Position numbers and translations under genes: made by a program. A stretch of 64,000 nucleotides of DNA from contig CM018695.1 in the NCBI GenBank assembly GCA_009363875.1, positions 41,765,150 through 41,829,149 of the forward strand, in the 5' to 3' direction. This DNA is from Mikania micrantha. Lineage: Eukaryota > Streptophyta > Magnoliopsida > Asterales > Asteraceae. The first letter of the stretch is position 1, and every line of letters begins with the position of its first letter. Below are positions 23,401 to 35,298 of this stretch, piece by piece. The notes beneath the pieces are model-generated. The model saw only the letters and a list, made by a program, of their open reading frames with translations. It did no database searches and was not told where the DNA came from.

Positions 23401-24635
23401 TGGAATAGGTTTTCATGATGTGCCACCTCCTCCTAGTTTTGTTCCAAGACCACAACTTAATCCGGATTTGGAAGTTCATCCGGTTTCCTTAAAGGAAAAT
23501 GTGTCTGAACAAGTGATTGAGGATGTAGGAGGTTCATCATCTCTTGATAAAGTGTTTGTTGATGGTGATGCTCCTATTATTGAGGACATTACAGATTCAG
23601 AATTTCCAACTGATATTCTGAGAATGACTGGTCATAAAGTCAAAACTGTTGAAGAAGAGAGTCTGAAATATCAGAAATCCAAGTCTGAGATGAAACCAGC
23701 TAAGATAGTGGTGGTTAAATCAACTGTTGTTTCCAAACCAGTGCTGAAAGTCAAAACTGCTACCACTATCAAACCAAATGTGTTTGTCAAGTCATCCAAT
23801 ACATATAAAGGATAGACTAGTGGTGTTTCTAAAAAACAAAATGGTTTTTCTGAAAAGTTAACAAGATGGTTAACAAGGTTGTTGACAAGGGAAATAAGTT
23901 TGGGGTTGGAATAAAGGGAAAATCAATGTTTTCTCAAAATCAAAAGAATAATTCCAAGTTAAAAGCCACTGGTTTGAGGAACAATGTTTCATCACCATCT
24001 TTTGCATCTAAATCATTCAGTTCATCTAAGTGTTTTGATGAACTCAAACCAAAAAGTTTTTCACAAAGAAAATGCTACAGATGTGGTAAACTAGGTCATG
24101 TTATTGCTGATTGTGAGTTGGATACTTGTAACAGATTTAGGTCCTTTACTCCAAAAGAAACACAAAGTGTTTTACTTGCAGTGGAAAACGACATATTTCT
24201 GCAAATTGTCCAAATCATAAGATTAGGACGAGTTCAGTTGATGACAGCCGGGTGATTAAGACTGGTGGGAGTCCTAGGAGAGTGAAGCCTAGTGAGGAGG
24301 AAATGAGAGTCCTCAGAAAGTTTGATCCTGAATGTGTCTGGGTTAGAGAAGAAAAGAATCAGAAAAATAAAGTTTTTGATAACAAACAAAATGTCAAAAA
24401 TTTGGTCAAAATGGTGACATCATCTGATGATGATTTTTATGATAATTTTTCTTCAAAACAATTTTCAAAACAAATTGGTAAGTCAAAACCTTTTTGGAAA
24501 TTGAGATGCAGATCAGGGGATCAAATTTCTGGGAGAAAGGATGATAACTGTGAAGATGGGTCTTTAAACAGTTCATCACAACAGAATGGCAGAAGTCCAT
24601 TCAGGGAGACTCGGTGCCGAAATGGAGGGAGTCAT

Positions 24636-25767
24636 CCCTTTTGATACTGATCAAATGTTTAATTTTGAGCAAGAGGATGATCTGGATTTATTTTATTTTG
24701 AGAGAGATGAAATAATGGATGAAGATTTATACAACATGAATACTTTAAAGAAGATTTCTGAACTTGAAGGTGTGTCAAGGACTTCATTGGCTAAAGTTCA
24801 TGAAAAGACTAACATGTATTTCTGGAAAGAAAATCAAGCTGAAATGAAGTATATTGTTGATCATTTATATATCTTCAAACAGATGATTGAAGTGATAGAC
24901 GACAAAGTTCAAGACAACCAAACTAAACAATTCAAAAGATTTAAGCTTGGATCCAAGTCGAAGATGATTGGAAGAATTGTTAGTTATGGTTACTTTCACA
25001 ACATTCCAGGAAGTCTTGTTGATAAGGGATCCTATGTGGTAAAACGGATTGACAGATGTCAGTATTTTGGAAAAGCTTTAGACTTGATAAGTTTACCATC
25101 TTTTGAGTGCATGACATTGTCAAGATTGAAGATGATCAAGCCTATATAGACAAAACATAATGAAACTTTTGAGAGGTTACTAAAGAAGGAAGCTAGGACT
25201 GGATTGAGTTTGTTATCTCCTCAAGTTAGAAACAAGATACATGGATATGCAAAGCCAAACGTATTCAAGAGACCAAGGTTGAGGATGATGGAACAGAATT
25301 GGAATCAATATTTCAAATTCTGTTTTTATGATGAACACACAGCTGAAGCAGTAATCTTGTTGAAACAAGAAGATCAGTGGAGGGTGATCAGAATGCTAGA
25401 TCCTGTGTGGATTGTCAATTGTTCTAAGGATGATATTGATTTACTAAACATGGATGAGATATTTGCAGTTGATGGTTATCATGATGTTGGCATAAGCTAC
25501 AAAGATATGGCAGTTCAGTTTCAGACCATTGCTAGAATGTGTTATACTCTGGGTATACATTCAGGATGCAATTGGGAAGATGTGAACTATCTATATGTTG
25601 AGTTGGTGAAAATTCAGAAGGAAAGAGATGAAAGGGATGCCAAGTTGGAGGCTGAGAGATTAGCAAAGATTCCTCGTTCGGTTGTGATACGAGCGGTGGA
25701 TAACGTTGTTGGAGAAACAAGTGGTGTTGATGACAAAGATAAAGACAAAGCTAAAGATAAAGACTGA
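24636..25767 (+). pseudogene. C-terminal half of accessory ORF, element 2
   Basis: Open from about 24586 (frame entered within gag) to 25767, with one in-frame TAG at 25147. Collinear with 10090-11200 of element 1: an acidic N-terminal part, SKMIGRIVSYGYFHNIPGS, ALDLISLPSFECMTLSRL, then WVIRMLDP-like and MCYTLGIHSGCNWED blocks and a charged tail ending in KDKDKAKDKD. The N-terminal domain of element 1 is absent. Its upstream edge marks where a deletion fused gag to this ORF and removed all of pol. Function is unknown; I see no catalytic motif or membrane segment. Confidence 0.75.
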
Positions 25768-25788
25768 AGATTTTTGATAGCAACTATT

Positions 25789-25799
25789 AAGGGGAAGTT
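25789..25799 (+). promoter_or_regulatory. Polypurine tract of element 2
   Basis: AAGGGGAAGTT immediately upstream of the 3' LTR start TGTTAG. Confidence 0.9.
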
Positions 25800-26332
25800 T
25801 GTTAGTGCATTTTTTGTAATAGTTTGCTATTCAAAATGTAATTTATAGAAGTATTTGTATAGGTTCGGCTTAGGTTGTGCTTAAGTTCGTCTGGCCCACG
25901 AACCTAGGCAGGTTCGGATAACCTATTTCTTTGATAGGTTTGGCGAACCTATAACTTTGGAAAGGTTCGACGAATCTATAGGTTTGGTAACCTAGGTTTG
26001 CCCAGCAAACCTCAAGGTTCGGCTGGCGAACCTAGAGGTTTGGCTAAGGATAGGTTCGGCTGACAGAAGCTGTGTATATATAGAAGGTTTGTCTGATTTT
26101 CTGTAGACTCTGGCAGAACTTTGAGAACCTCAGGAAACCTGAGTGTGTATTCTTTGTGTGTGAAACTATCTGTGTGAAAGATTTGTAATCAATTGATTGA
26201 TTAATACAAGAAGGTGTTTATGAAATTACTTGTTCTTCTTTGATTCTTTAGAGATTAAACATGGATTCCGCACGTGTTTGATTGTTCATAGAACTTCTTG
26301 ATTCGGTCCTGATTCAATTCACCAAATCAACA
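25800..26332 (+). repeat. 3' LTR of element 2
   Basis: 533 bases, TGTTAG to ATCAACA, followed by the target repeat TTTAA. About 28 differences from the 5' LTR by eye, many of them C/T or G/A and many destroying GGTTCG words. Confidence 0.95.
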
Positions 26333-26703
26333 TTTAATCTATAAGAATCAAAGAGTAACAAGCAATTTCATAAACATCTTCATTTGATTAATCAATCTTC
26401 AATGTTTACAGATCTCACACAGAGATTTCTGACACAGAGAATACACAATCAGTTCTCCAAGAATTTCCAAGAGTTATGAGAAAAACAGACAAACCTTCTA
26501 TATATACAGACTGTCAGCCAAACCTATTCCTAGCCGAACCCTTAGGTTCGCCAGCAGAACCTTGAGGTTCGCTGGGCGAACCTAGGTTGCCAAGCCTATA
26601 GGTTCGCCGAACCTTTCTAAGGTTGTAGGTTCACCAAACCTATCAATGTGATAGGTTTGCCGAACCTTCCTAGGTTCGTGGGCCAGACGAACCTATGCAA
26701 AAT
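26333..26703 (-). repeat. Reverse Copia-like LTR, right part
   Basis: Continuation of the minus-oriented LTR begun at 16829: reverse TATATATA box near 26501, then CGAACC/GGTTCG words. It breaks off at 26703, before the AT-rich start of the LTR would be reached, where the Gypsy A LTR begins. Confidence 0.88.
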
Positions 26704-27114
26704 TGTCACACCCCGAGCCGGCGGGGTTGGATCGGAGTCCCCGTCGGGCGGAAGGTACCCGAGGCGCGATATCGTGAGTGATAATCGGAATGATCAGATT
26801 GTTACATTGCACATGTTATATAAATGAGAAACTTGCTAAAATAAAATAGAATTACAAAGTTAAATTACATCAGTTAAGTTTATAATTTAACAATGTAAAT
26901 CTACTATCACATCATAAATCTTCTATCTTGTATCTGCACAAGATATACAAAATAACTGTATAATGATGCTTCAAAATATGCAGGTCCAAAAAGCTAGGTC
27001 CTCTATCCGATAACCTAGTCCAAAGAAACAACTCTTCAGTTGACATGTTCGTCACCTGAGAAGTCATGCAAAAATAAAGTCAATACATGGTTGGTGAGTT
27101 CATTAAGTTTTATA

Positions 27115-27500
27115 AAATGAATTTGAATAGCCTTAATGACAACCTTAACCTCACCATTGACCACCTATACCATCCAGCTTAGTATGCTTATATATAGGGC
27201 ATATGTAGGGTCGAACTTACCGCCCGCCCAGCCACCGTCCCACCACATACCAAACACATGATATATTGTTCCTGGTGATAATTAAGCATTTCATTTCACT
27301 ACTTTGATTCCATGACCTATGATTTATAGCATTTGATTACCCGGAAAATGTTTACCTTGATCCCCGAAGTGACAACCTTAACCTCATCAACAACCACCTA
27401 TGCTATCCAATCAAGTATGCTTATATATAGGGAATATGTAGGGGACAAGCCCCAGCCACCGTCCCACCACATACCGGACTGCTTAACATATTGTTATTAA
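27115..27500 (-). repeat. Tandem duplication of TATATATA segment in LTR A
   Basis: Two related blocks of about 240 bases (from about 27137 and 27370) both contain GACAACCTTAACCTCA, GTATGCTTATATATAGGG and CCAGCCACCGTCCCACCAC. Element B keeps one copy of the same block at 36050-36200 on the other strand. It lies near the 3' end of the LTR, away from the probable start region. Confidence 0.85.
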
Positions 27501-29329
27501 TGATAATTAAGCGTTTCACTCCATTCACCTCTGATTTAGATTCTGATTTCCACAATTCGATCTACCTTTGATCCTCTTGAGTTCATCATACTTACATGAT
27601 TTCCCAAAAGCAATTATAGAAGTATATTGTTAAATATTTAATTAAACAAATAAATGAACATGTAAAATGCAACTAAGACATGATGATTGGGTCTTGTTTG
27701 ACTTAATCAATTAGATTCACACGTGACCCATATCAGGCACAACTCACAAAGAGTATACCTGAGCATGCCGGTATTTTAATGATGCCCATACAGCTTGACC
27801 CAATGGTCTACTGTACCTGAAGGGACTTTACGGATATCCTTTGATTCTCGATCTCTTTGATTCTCTTGATTTTTGATATTGATTTTCATTTGATAGTTCA
27901 CGTTATTGCCCATATAGCTTGACTACAAGAGTCTACTATTCATGACGGGACTTTATGTGTGTTACACGTGATCTTGATTGCCTATACAACTGACATCCAC
28001 CTTAACTCAAATATTAATGATTTCATTAGATCTTAATGATTTCATTATTTCCACGATTCACACACATTTATAATTTCTGATTCCTTGAGTCTCTTGATTT
28101 GATCTTAAGAATTCCCATGATTTTCACAATGATAATTGATTCTTGATTATGATTCTTTGTTTTCAGATCACACACTGAATTAAGTTCTTTGAACATGATC
28201 TTTAGCTTTAGTTCCTTTGATTTCACTTTGAATTTAGGTTCTTGAATTTGAGCTTGATGGACTAAGGGTTTGTTTAGAGTTTGGAATTAGGGTATTACTC
28301 AAAAGAGTAATTTAATTAAATTGATTATTTTATCTGCATAGTAATTACCTAGACAGGAGTCTAGGAGTATCAACAAGCATAAAGATATAACATATAATGA
28401 ATAAAAGTGTTTAAGTAAACAATTTAAATAAAAAAGTTTACGCATGCTTCTCAGCCCCGCGTTTTAAAACAAAAATGTTTAGAAAAAGGGGCAATGAACT
28501 CACATGTGTTGATGTCTAATGTACTATCATAGAATGCGCACTCTTGTTTGTAGACTAGGTATCTTCAGTTCCTAGGTTATTTTACAATAATTCGAATACG
28601 ATAAGTATGCGCAATAATCGTCGCATCTAAGGTTCGGGTCTCGGTGTGTGTGTACTAAGTGTCCTGTGTTTCAACTAATAATATAGTTCATCTACCCATT
28701 TGTAACCCATATCCCAAAATCATTTATAATAAAACTTTATTAATATTATCATGTCAAATTCATTTTAAGTTAAATCATCAATTTAAAAGTCATTCAACTT
28801 GGTTAATAAATTCTCAAAATATTTTCTTTTATTAGAATATCATTACTTGCATTAAATCAACATTTAAACTATGATGGGCCCTAATTAGGTCCCATTGGGC
28901 CCAAGTAAGCCCATTGATCATAATTTAAGTTCTTTGCTTGATTTAACATGATCCATTAACTTATCTAATTTAATTGTACATGTTAATACTTTTACTAGGT
29001 TAATGGTAATGATTAAAACAACACTCATGTTTAGTTCATGGTTTCATTGATACATGGTTTCAATCATAAGCCCAATTGTTTTAAACCCCATTGTTAGATG
29101 TCAACCACCCATTTTGTCTCTTGAGAATTACATCTTAATGTTATACAAGGAACCCTAATGAGTCACCTCATGCGTACACACCTAATGTTACTCCATGCAT
29201 GCACCTTGTGTGATCCCATTCTCATAGGTAAACTTAGATTATTAGTCAACTAATCATCCCTTAAGTTCTCCACCTTAGTCTCGATGATCATAAGTCCAAC
29301 ATCAACCCTATTATGCAACATTTAGGTTC

Positions 29330-29860
29330 GGGTTCTAGGTAGGGCAGTGAACCTATTGCCTAATCCCATAGGTTCGGCTAGCACACCAAATTCAACTAGG
29401 GTTCGGTGGTTACAACTGCTCGGCGAACCTCTTAGGTTCGGCTGATAGAAAGGTTCTAGGTTCGTCAATGGTTCGTGGCCTTTAGGGTTTGCATGGCCAT
29501 GGTTCAGCCATGCAAGGTTCGTGACACTCGAAGGAAAAGAGTTCGGTTCAGGTCAGTAGGGTTCGTCAACCGAAGGTTTGCCCAGATCTTAGGAGGTACG
29601 GCTTCGGTCTTCTCAAGGGTTCGGCTGAACAATGATCATGCAGGTTCACAGGGTTCGTTGCAGAACCACAGGTTAGTTGCAGGGAGGATGCAGGTTCGTT
29701 GCAGGGAGGATGCAGGTTCGCGGTTCAGGGTATGCTCAACTACAGGGTTTGGCTGAAAAGATACTAGGTTCGGCTGTCTTGTGCTTGGTTCGTGCAGGGT
29801 TTGGCCTTGTCTCTTGGAAGGTTCGGCCGACTATCAATGGGTTCGTCTGATGAACTCACG
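29330..29860 (+). repeat. GGTTCG swarm in LTR A
   Basis: About 20 plus-strand GGTTCG (some GGTTCA/GGTTTG) and a few CGAACC words in about 530 bases. Relative to the LTR's own orientation the predominant word is CGAACC, as in the solo LTR at 18881-22372. Confidence 0.85.
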
Positions 29861-30943
29861 AACCTGTAGTGGTTTAGGCATCATCATCTTCATCCCAGGA
29901 GCTAAACCTGTTACAAATCTACTCCTAACAATACCTAAATACTTAGAACACCTTAACCCTAGTGATTTAAGTGTCTATAATCGAATAACACAACCAAACC
30001 CATTTGAATCGTGGAATGCACACACTAAACCGAATTTAAACTCAAATATTACCTCAAATTCAGTGGATGAATGATCAAACTTCTTGTACTTCCGTGATCT
30101 ACGTGTTGAAATGAACGTCTTGACACCTAGATTGCTTGAATCCGCCAAGAGATCGTCACTAAAATGTAGAGAGAAGGAGGAGAGATTTTTGTTTCTAGAG
30201 AGAGAGAGGTGAGAAAGAAAATGAGGAGAGAGAGAGGGTGGGGTGGAGGTTGGTGATGCATTTATGACCTCATTTAATGTTTTAGGAATACCCGGTAGTT
30301 CGGTCTAGTTCGGTTTCGCGTAATATGCCGGTTTCGCGTAGTTTTCATCATGAAACGACACGATTATAAAAAAATAGAATTTATAAAGTGATTCTAAGTT
30401 GTGATTTCTAATAAATTAACTAATATCTTTTATTTACATAAATTTTAAAATATTAATTTTTTGTTTAAATCGAAATGTACGGTTGTCGCGCGTATTCGTT
30501 CGAGTCGTCACTCGTACGAACACGACGATGACTATACTTTTCAATATTGTTTTCTAATTATTGGATATTGTTCAGAACGTTAAACCTTCAGATATATTCG
30601 TACAGATCGTCACCTAAACGAATAACTCGTCAATTTAGCATTCACATAACAACATCCGTTCTGTATTGTTCTATAAAGCCTCACATACGTTTATACATAA
30701 TAAATCCTAACAAATAATCTAATGATGGTTCTGTATTGCCAGATAATTATCTGACTCAAGAACCATTGTTCTGAACTTTATTTCTGTTAACTGTTTATGA
30801 ACTTGTGGTTTGATAACACGAAATGACTTTGACTATTTATATGAATATGAAATAGCATGAAATATGTGTGGTTTGTACCTGTTTACTGTTCATGGCACTG
30901 TTGAGATCACTGTTCCGGTGGCGGTTTCGGCACTGATGTTACA

Positions 30944-30958
30944 GTCTCCCCTTGTTAG
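30944..30958 (-). promoter_or_regulatory. Polypurine tract of element A
   Basis: Minus strand CTAACAAGGGGAGAC directly before the LTR start TGTAACATC; same tract in element B at 41441-41455. Confidence 0.88.
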
Positions 30959-30977
30959 AGAAATTTCATCCCGAAAT

Positions 30978-33900
30978 TTAAGAGTTGTTATCGGGTACAA
31001 CTTCCTCTTCAAACAGTTGGGGATACTTTGACTTCAAGTGTTCTTCACGTTCCCAAGTAAACTCGGGCCCGCGTCTTGAGTTCCATCGAACCTTTACAAT
31101 CAGAATACGGCTTCGCCTCAGTTGTTTAACCTTGCGATCCATAATCTCTAAAGGTTCCTCAATGAAATGTAGCTGTTCATCCACTTGAATCTCTTCAATT
31201 GGAATAACAAGTGATTCATCGGCAAGACATCTCTTTAAGTTCGAGACGTGAAATACATCATGCACCGCACTGAGTTCATCTGGTAATCTCAGTCTGTATG
31301 CCACAGGACCAATACGTTCGATAATCTCGAACGGTCCTACGTACCGTGTTGCTAACTTGCCTTTATTCCCAAAACGAACTATGCCCTTCCTTGGGGATAC
31401 CTTCAACATAACACGGTCTCCCACTTGGAATTCCAACGGTTTGCGCCGTTTGTCTGCGTAGCTCTTTTGCCTGCTTCTAGTAGCTTCTAGTCTCCTTTGA
31501 ATCTGGGCAATCTTATCAGTGGTTTCCTGAATGAGCTCTGGCCCAGTTATATGATTATCTCCCACTTCGGTCCAACAGATCGGTGATCGACATTTCCGGC
31601 CATAAAGAGCCTCGAATGGTGCACATCCGATACTGCTGTGGTAGCTGTTATTGTAGGAGAATTCTATCAGTGGCAAATGACAGCCCCAATTTCCATCGAA
31701 ATCCACAACACAGGCTCTTAACATATCCTCTAGGGTTTGAATTGTGCGTTCGCTTTGACCATCCGTTTGTTAGTGGTAAGCTGTACTTAGATTTAACTGT
31801 GTCCCTAGAGATTTCTGTAGTGATTGCCAGAACCTTGATGTAAATCTGCTATCTCTGTCTAAAATAATAGATAATGGCACACCGTGACGTACCACTATCT
31901 CATTGATGTACACAGTCTTGCCAGTTTGTCCATCGTGAAAGTCTCACGCATAGGCAAGAAGTGAGCAGATTTTGTTAAACGATCAATGATCACCCATATC
32001 GTATCATGACCACTAGAAGTGCGGGGTAGCTTGGTAACGAAATCCATAGCTATTTGTTCCCACTTCCAAAGCGGAATCTCAGGCTGTTCCAGTAGACCAG
32101 ACGGTCTCTGGTGTTCCGCCTTTACCTTCGCGCACGTTAGACATCGACTGACATACTCAGCTATATCTTTCTTCATTCCCGGCCACCAATAAAATACACG
32201 CTAGTCTTGGTACATCTTATCAGAGCCGGGATGAACAGAATATTTAGTTTTGTGTGCTTCATCGAAGATAAGTCTTCTCAATTCGTCTACCGCCGGGATC
32301 CATATACGATCCTGGTAGTAGATAATTCCATCAGGCTTAGTCCCTAGGTGTTTCTCTACTCCACAGTCGAGTTCTTTCTTCAAGTTTCCTCGATCAACTG
32401 GTTCTTGTTGTGCCTGAATGATCTTGTCTCGTAAGCTCGTCTGCACAGTCATTCCCATTGCTCTAACGCGCAAGGGTTTGACCCGTTCCTTCCGGCTCAA
32501 GGCATCAGCTACAACGTTCGCCTTTCCCGGATGGTACTTGATCACGCAATCGTAATCATTCAGAAGTTCAACCCAACGGCGTTGTCGCATGTTGAGCTCC
32601 TTCTGATCAAAGATATGCTGCAGGCTTTTGTGATCAGTAAATATAGTACACTTGGTGCCATATAAGTAATGTCTCCAAATCTTTAACACGAAGATTACAG
32701 CTCCCAGTTCAAGATCATGAGTAGTGTAATTCTTCTCATGAACTTTTAACTGTCCTGATGCATAGGCTATGACTTTGTCTCGTTGCATTAACACGCAACC
32801 AAGTCCCTGATGGGAAGCATCACAATAAACCACAAAGTCATCACAACCTTCTGGAAGAGATAGAATTGGAGCATCACATAATTTCTGTTTCAAGGTCTGA
32901 AAAGCATCTTCTTGGTTCTGCTCCCAGACAAACGGTTCACTTTTCTAGGTTAGTTTACTGAGTGGCAAAGCTATTTTTGAAAAGTTCGAAATAAACCTTC
33001 TGTAATAACCCGCCAATCCCAGAAAAGACCGTATCTCCGTCGGTGTCTTCGGAGTATCCCAGTTCTTTATCACCTCGATCTTGGCAGGATCTACGTGTAT
33101 TCCATCGCTGTTAACCACATGACCTAGAAATTGAACTTCTCTAAGCCAAAATTCACATTTAGAGAATTTAGCATAGAGTTGTTCTTTCTTCAACAGCTCC
33201 AAGATCTTTCTAAGGTGTTGTTCATGATCTGCTTTGCTCTTAGAATAAATCAGGATGTCATCAACAAAAACAATGACAAACTGATCCAGATACGGCTTGC
33301 ACACTCGGTTCATGAGATCCATGAAAACCGCTGGTGCATTTGTCAATCCGAAAGGCATCACCATGAATTCGTAATGCCCGTATCGTGTTCGGAATGCCGT
33401 CTATATCCAGACCGCAAGTCAATTTTTGAGAAGTATTGAGCTCCTTGCAGTTGGTCAAACAAATCATCAATCCTCGGCAATGGATACCGATTCTTGATGG
33501 TTAGTTTGTTCAGCTCACGGTAATCTATGCACATTCTGAATGATCCGTCTTTCTTCTTCATGAACAAGACCGGAGCTCCCCAAGGTGAGTAGCTCGGTCT
33601 GATGAAACCTTTATCAATTAACTCCTGTAACTGATTAGACAATTCCTGCATCTCTGAAGGTGCTAACCTGTAAGGAGATTTAGCAACAAGAGTTGCTCCA
33701 GGAACTAAGTCAATACGAAACTCTATCGGTCGCGCAGGAGGCAAACCAGGTAGATCTTCAGGAAACACTTCAGGATATTCTTTCACCACAGGTACATCTT
33801 GAATCTTTTTCTTGTCCTTCTCCTTTTCCACCACATGAGCCAAGAACGCCATGCACCGCTTCTGTAGACACTTACGCGCCTTTATGCAAGAGATGATTTT

Positions 33901-34300
33901 GATACTTCGTTTTGCTTGATCCCCATTTACTTCCAATACGCGATCACTCGGCAATGGAATTCGAAGCAGCTTTTCAGAACAGATGACTTCCACTCGATTA
34001 GAAGAAAGCCAATCCATTCCCACAATGATGTCGAAACTACCCAACTCCATCGGTATCAAATCGATGATGAATGTATGACTATTAAGTGTCAGTGGGCAGT
34101 TCCTATAAACTGTACTAACCGTGATCTGTTTCCCGTTAGCTACTTCTATGATGTAAGGGGAATCTAACTGTTCCTCTATAGAATCCAATTGGCATGAAAA
34201 ATCGGTAGAGATAAAACTCTGATCCGCACCAGTATCAAATAGAACAGATGCATAAAAGTCATGTAAGAGAAACGTACCAGTGACCACATTCAGGTCCTGG
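30978..34300 (-). pseudogene. pol: Pol of element A, with chromodomain
   Basis: From 34287 down: protease with intact DTGADQSF, then reverse transcriptase (RMCIDYRELNK, VDDILIYS). About 37 bases are deleted near 33400, shifting the frame. A stop follows at about 32945. RNase H keeps YCDAS and TDHKSLQ. After another stop at about 32200 comes the integrase HHCC region, then the core with MDFVTKLP, with a frameshift near 31900 and a stop near 31772. The GPFEI-type C-terminal region and a chromodomain (VKVRWNSRRGPEFTWERE, near 31070) end at about 30978. The chromodomain family is known to direct integration to chromatin; the Tekay assignment is from sequence style. Confidence 0.9.
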
Positions 34301-35298
34301 CGTGCTGCGGTTACTCCAATAGCAAAGGCTCTTCCCCGTGGAGCTTGGACTGCCGGCTGTGCCTTCTTCGGGCAGTTCTTTGCAAAGTGGCCTTGTTCGC
34401 CACAACTAAAGCATCCATCGTTGTTTTGATTGGCTGGTGGAGGGAGAGCTAGAGCAGCATTGTTGACTGCTGGATTTGGTGTAAATCTGCACTGTTGGAC
34501 CCAGTGCCCCTTTCTTCCACAACCCGTGCATTGACGGCACTGATTGTTTGCAGCATGATGATACTGGCATTTAGTTCACAAAGGATGTGGGCCAGTATAC
34601 TGTTTCTTGGGCACATTTTGTTGTGCCACTGCTACTTGGTTGAGGGGAGTAGCAACTGTATAGTTCTTAATGAATTTCTGATTCTTCTTCTGGTGTTGTT
34701 GATGATGAGGTTTCTTTGAAGACTCTTCCTTGCGTTTGCCGGTGTCAGCCTCTTTCTTTAAAACTCCAGAGGCTACCATCAGATCAGTGAGCTTTCCAGA
34801 CAATCTCACTGCAGATTCGACAGTGGTAGGGTTGGCTGAAACAACCATGCCCTGAATGCAGGCGGGAAGTCCACCTACATATCTGTCTATCCTCTTCTCT
34901 AAAGTTGGCACCATGTCTGGCACCAAAGCAACTAACTCGTGGTAACGAGTAGTGTACCCCATATGATCAGCCCCTTTCATCACATGGTTGGACAGTTCAA
35001 CCTCCAGTTTCTGCAACTTGTTCTTGGGGCAGAACTCTGTTCTCAGTAATGTCTTGAAATCTTCCCATGGCATGGCCATAGCTTCTTCTCTTCCTCTAGC
35101 ATTGACTTGACCATTCCACCAAGTCAAAGCCCGCTTGTTGAATGTTCCAGCTGAATAGCGGACTTTGTGGTGCTCTGGGCAGCTACAAAGATCCAGTGTA
35201 GCTTCTATCTTTTCAATCCATTGGATTAATCCAACGACTCCTTCAGACCCGCTAAAGATTGGTGGCTTACATCCTACAAATGACTTGTAGGAGTAATA
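34300..35298 (-). pseudogene. gag: Gag of element A, 5' truncated
   Basis: Begins inside Gag at SYKSFVGCKPP and keeps the retrotransposon Gag core (ALTWWNGQV, MPWEDFKTLL). A TGA replaces a Cys codon near 34575. Two CCHC knuckles follow, CTGCGRKGHWVQQC and CFSCGEQGHFAKNC, both intact. An open frame continues beyond 35298 into R sequence, but that part is not Gag. Confidence 0.88.

Larger units (their letters stand above)
18118..24635 (+). pseudogene. gag: Gag of element 2 (UBN2-like, split and decayed)
   Basis: ATG at 18118. A frameshift near 18330 precedes a UBN2-type Copia Gag core (18340-18800). The frame runs unchanged from 18880 to 22378 once the solo LTR and one TCTAC are discounted. 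In-frame stops are at 22604 (TGA) and 22964 (TAG). The first zinc knuckle (22796-22837) is damaged: CYNWGELGHFSIEC has Trp for the second Cys. A coiled coil follows (about 22990-23340) and a proline-rich stretch. After a stop at 23813 and a frameshift near 23860 comes an intact CCHC knuckle (24073-24114, CYRCGKLGHVIADC). A third (24168-24209, CFTCSGKRHISANC) is in the next frame. Gag would package RNA; three knuckles is more than the usual one or two. Confidence 0.85.
16907..26332 (+). mobile_element. Copia-like element 2, complete but pol-less
   Basis: A complete LTR element: 5' LTR 16907-17438, primer-binding site, leader, gag, the C-terminal half of the accessory ORF, polypurine tract, and 3' LTR 25800-26332. 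It is flanked by the five-base direct repeat TTTAA at 16902-16906 and 26333-26337. It spans 9,426 bases, of which 3,492 are a later solo LTR plus one 5-bp repeat. No protease, integrase, reverse transcriptase or RNase H motif exists between gag and the accessory ORF, so it is non-autonomous. The two LTRs are about 95% identical by eye, so the insertion is not recent. Copia assignment rests on the UBN2-like Gag, the initiator-Met primer site and the accessory ORF type. Confidence 0.93.
26704..30943 (-). repeat. 3' LTR of element A (4.24 kb)
   Basis: Minus strand starts TGTAACATCAGTGCC and ends CCGGCTCGGGGTGTGACA. The same ends occur at 41456 and 36635 in element B. It holds an AG/CT-rich start-like region near 30170-30240, a GGTTCG swarm at 29330-29860, a dispersed AT-rich middle, and a duplicated TATATATA segment at 27115-27500. 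No ORF in it is convincing. Confidence 0.9.
26704..35298 (-). mobile_element. Gypsy element A (Tekay-type chromovirus), truncated
   Basis: On the minus strand: gag truncated at its 5' end (35298), pol with protease, reverse transcriptase, RNase H, integrase and a C-terminal chromodomain, polypurine tract, and a 3' LTR of 4,240 bases. The 5' LTR, leader and first about 90 Gag codons are gone, and the broken end abuts R copy 3. The five bases left of the LTR are AAAAT, with no partner because the other end is lost. Pol resembles element B closely but is less damaged. Confidence 0.92.
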
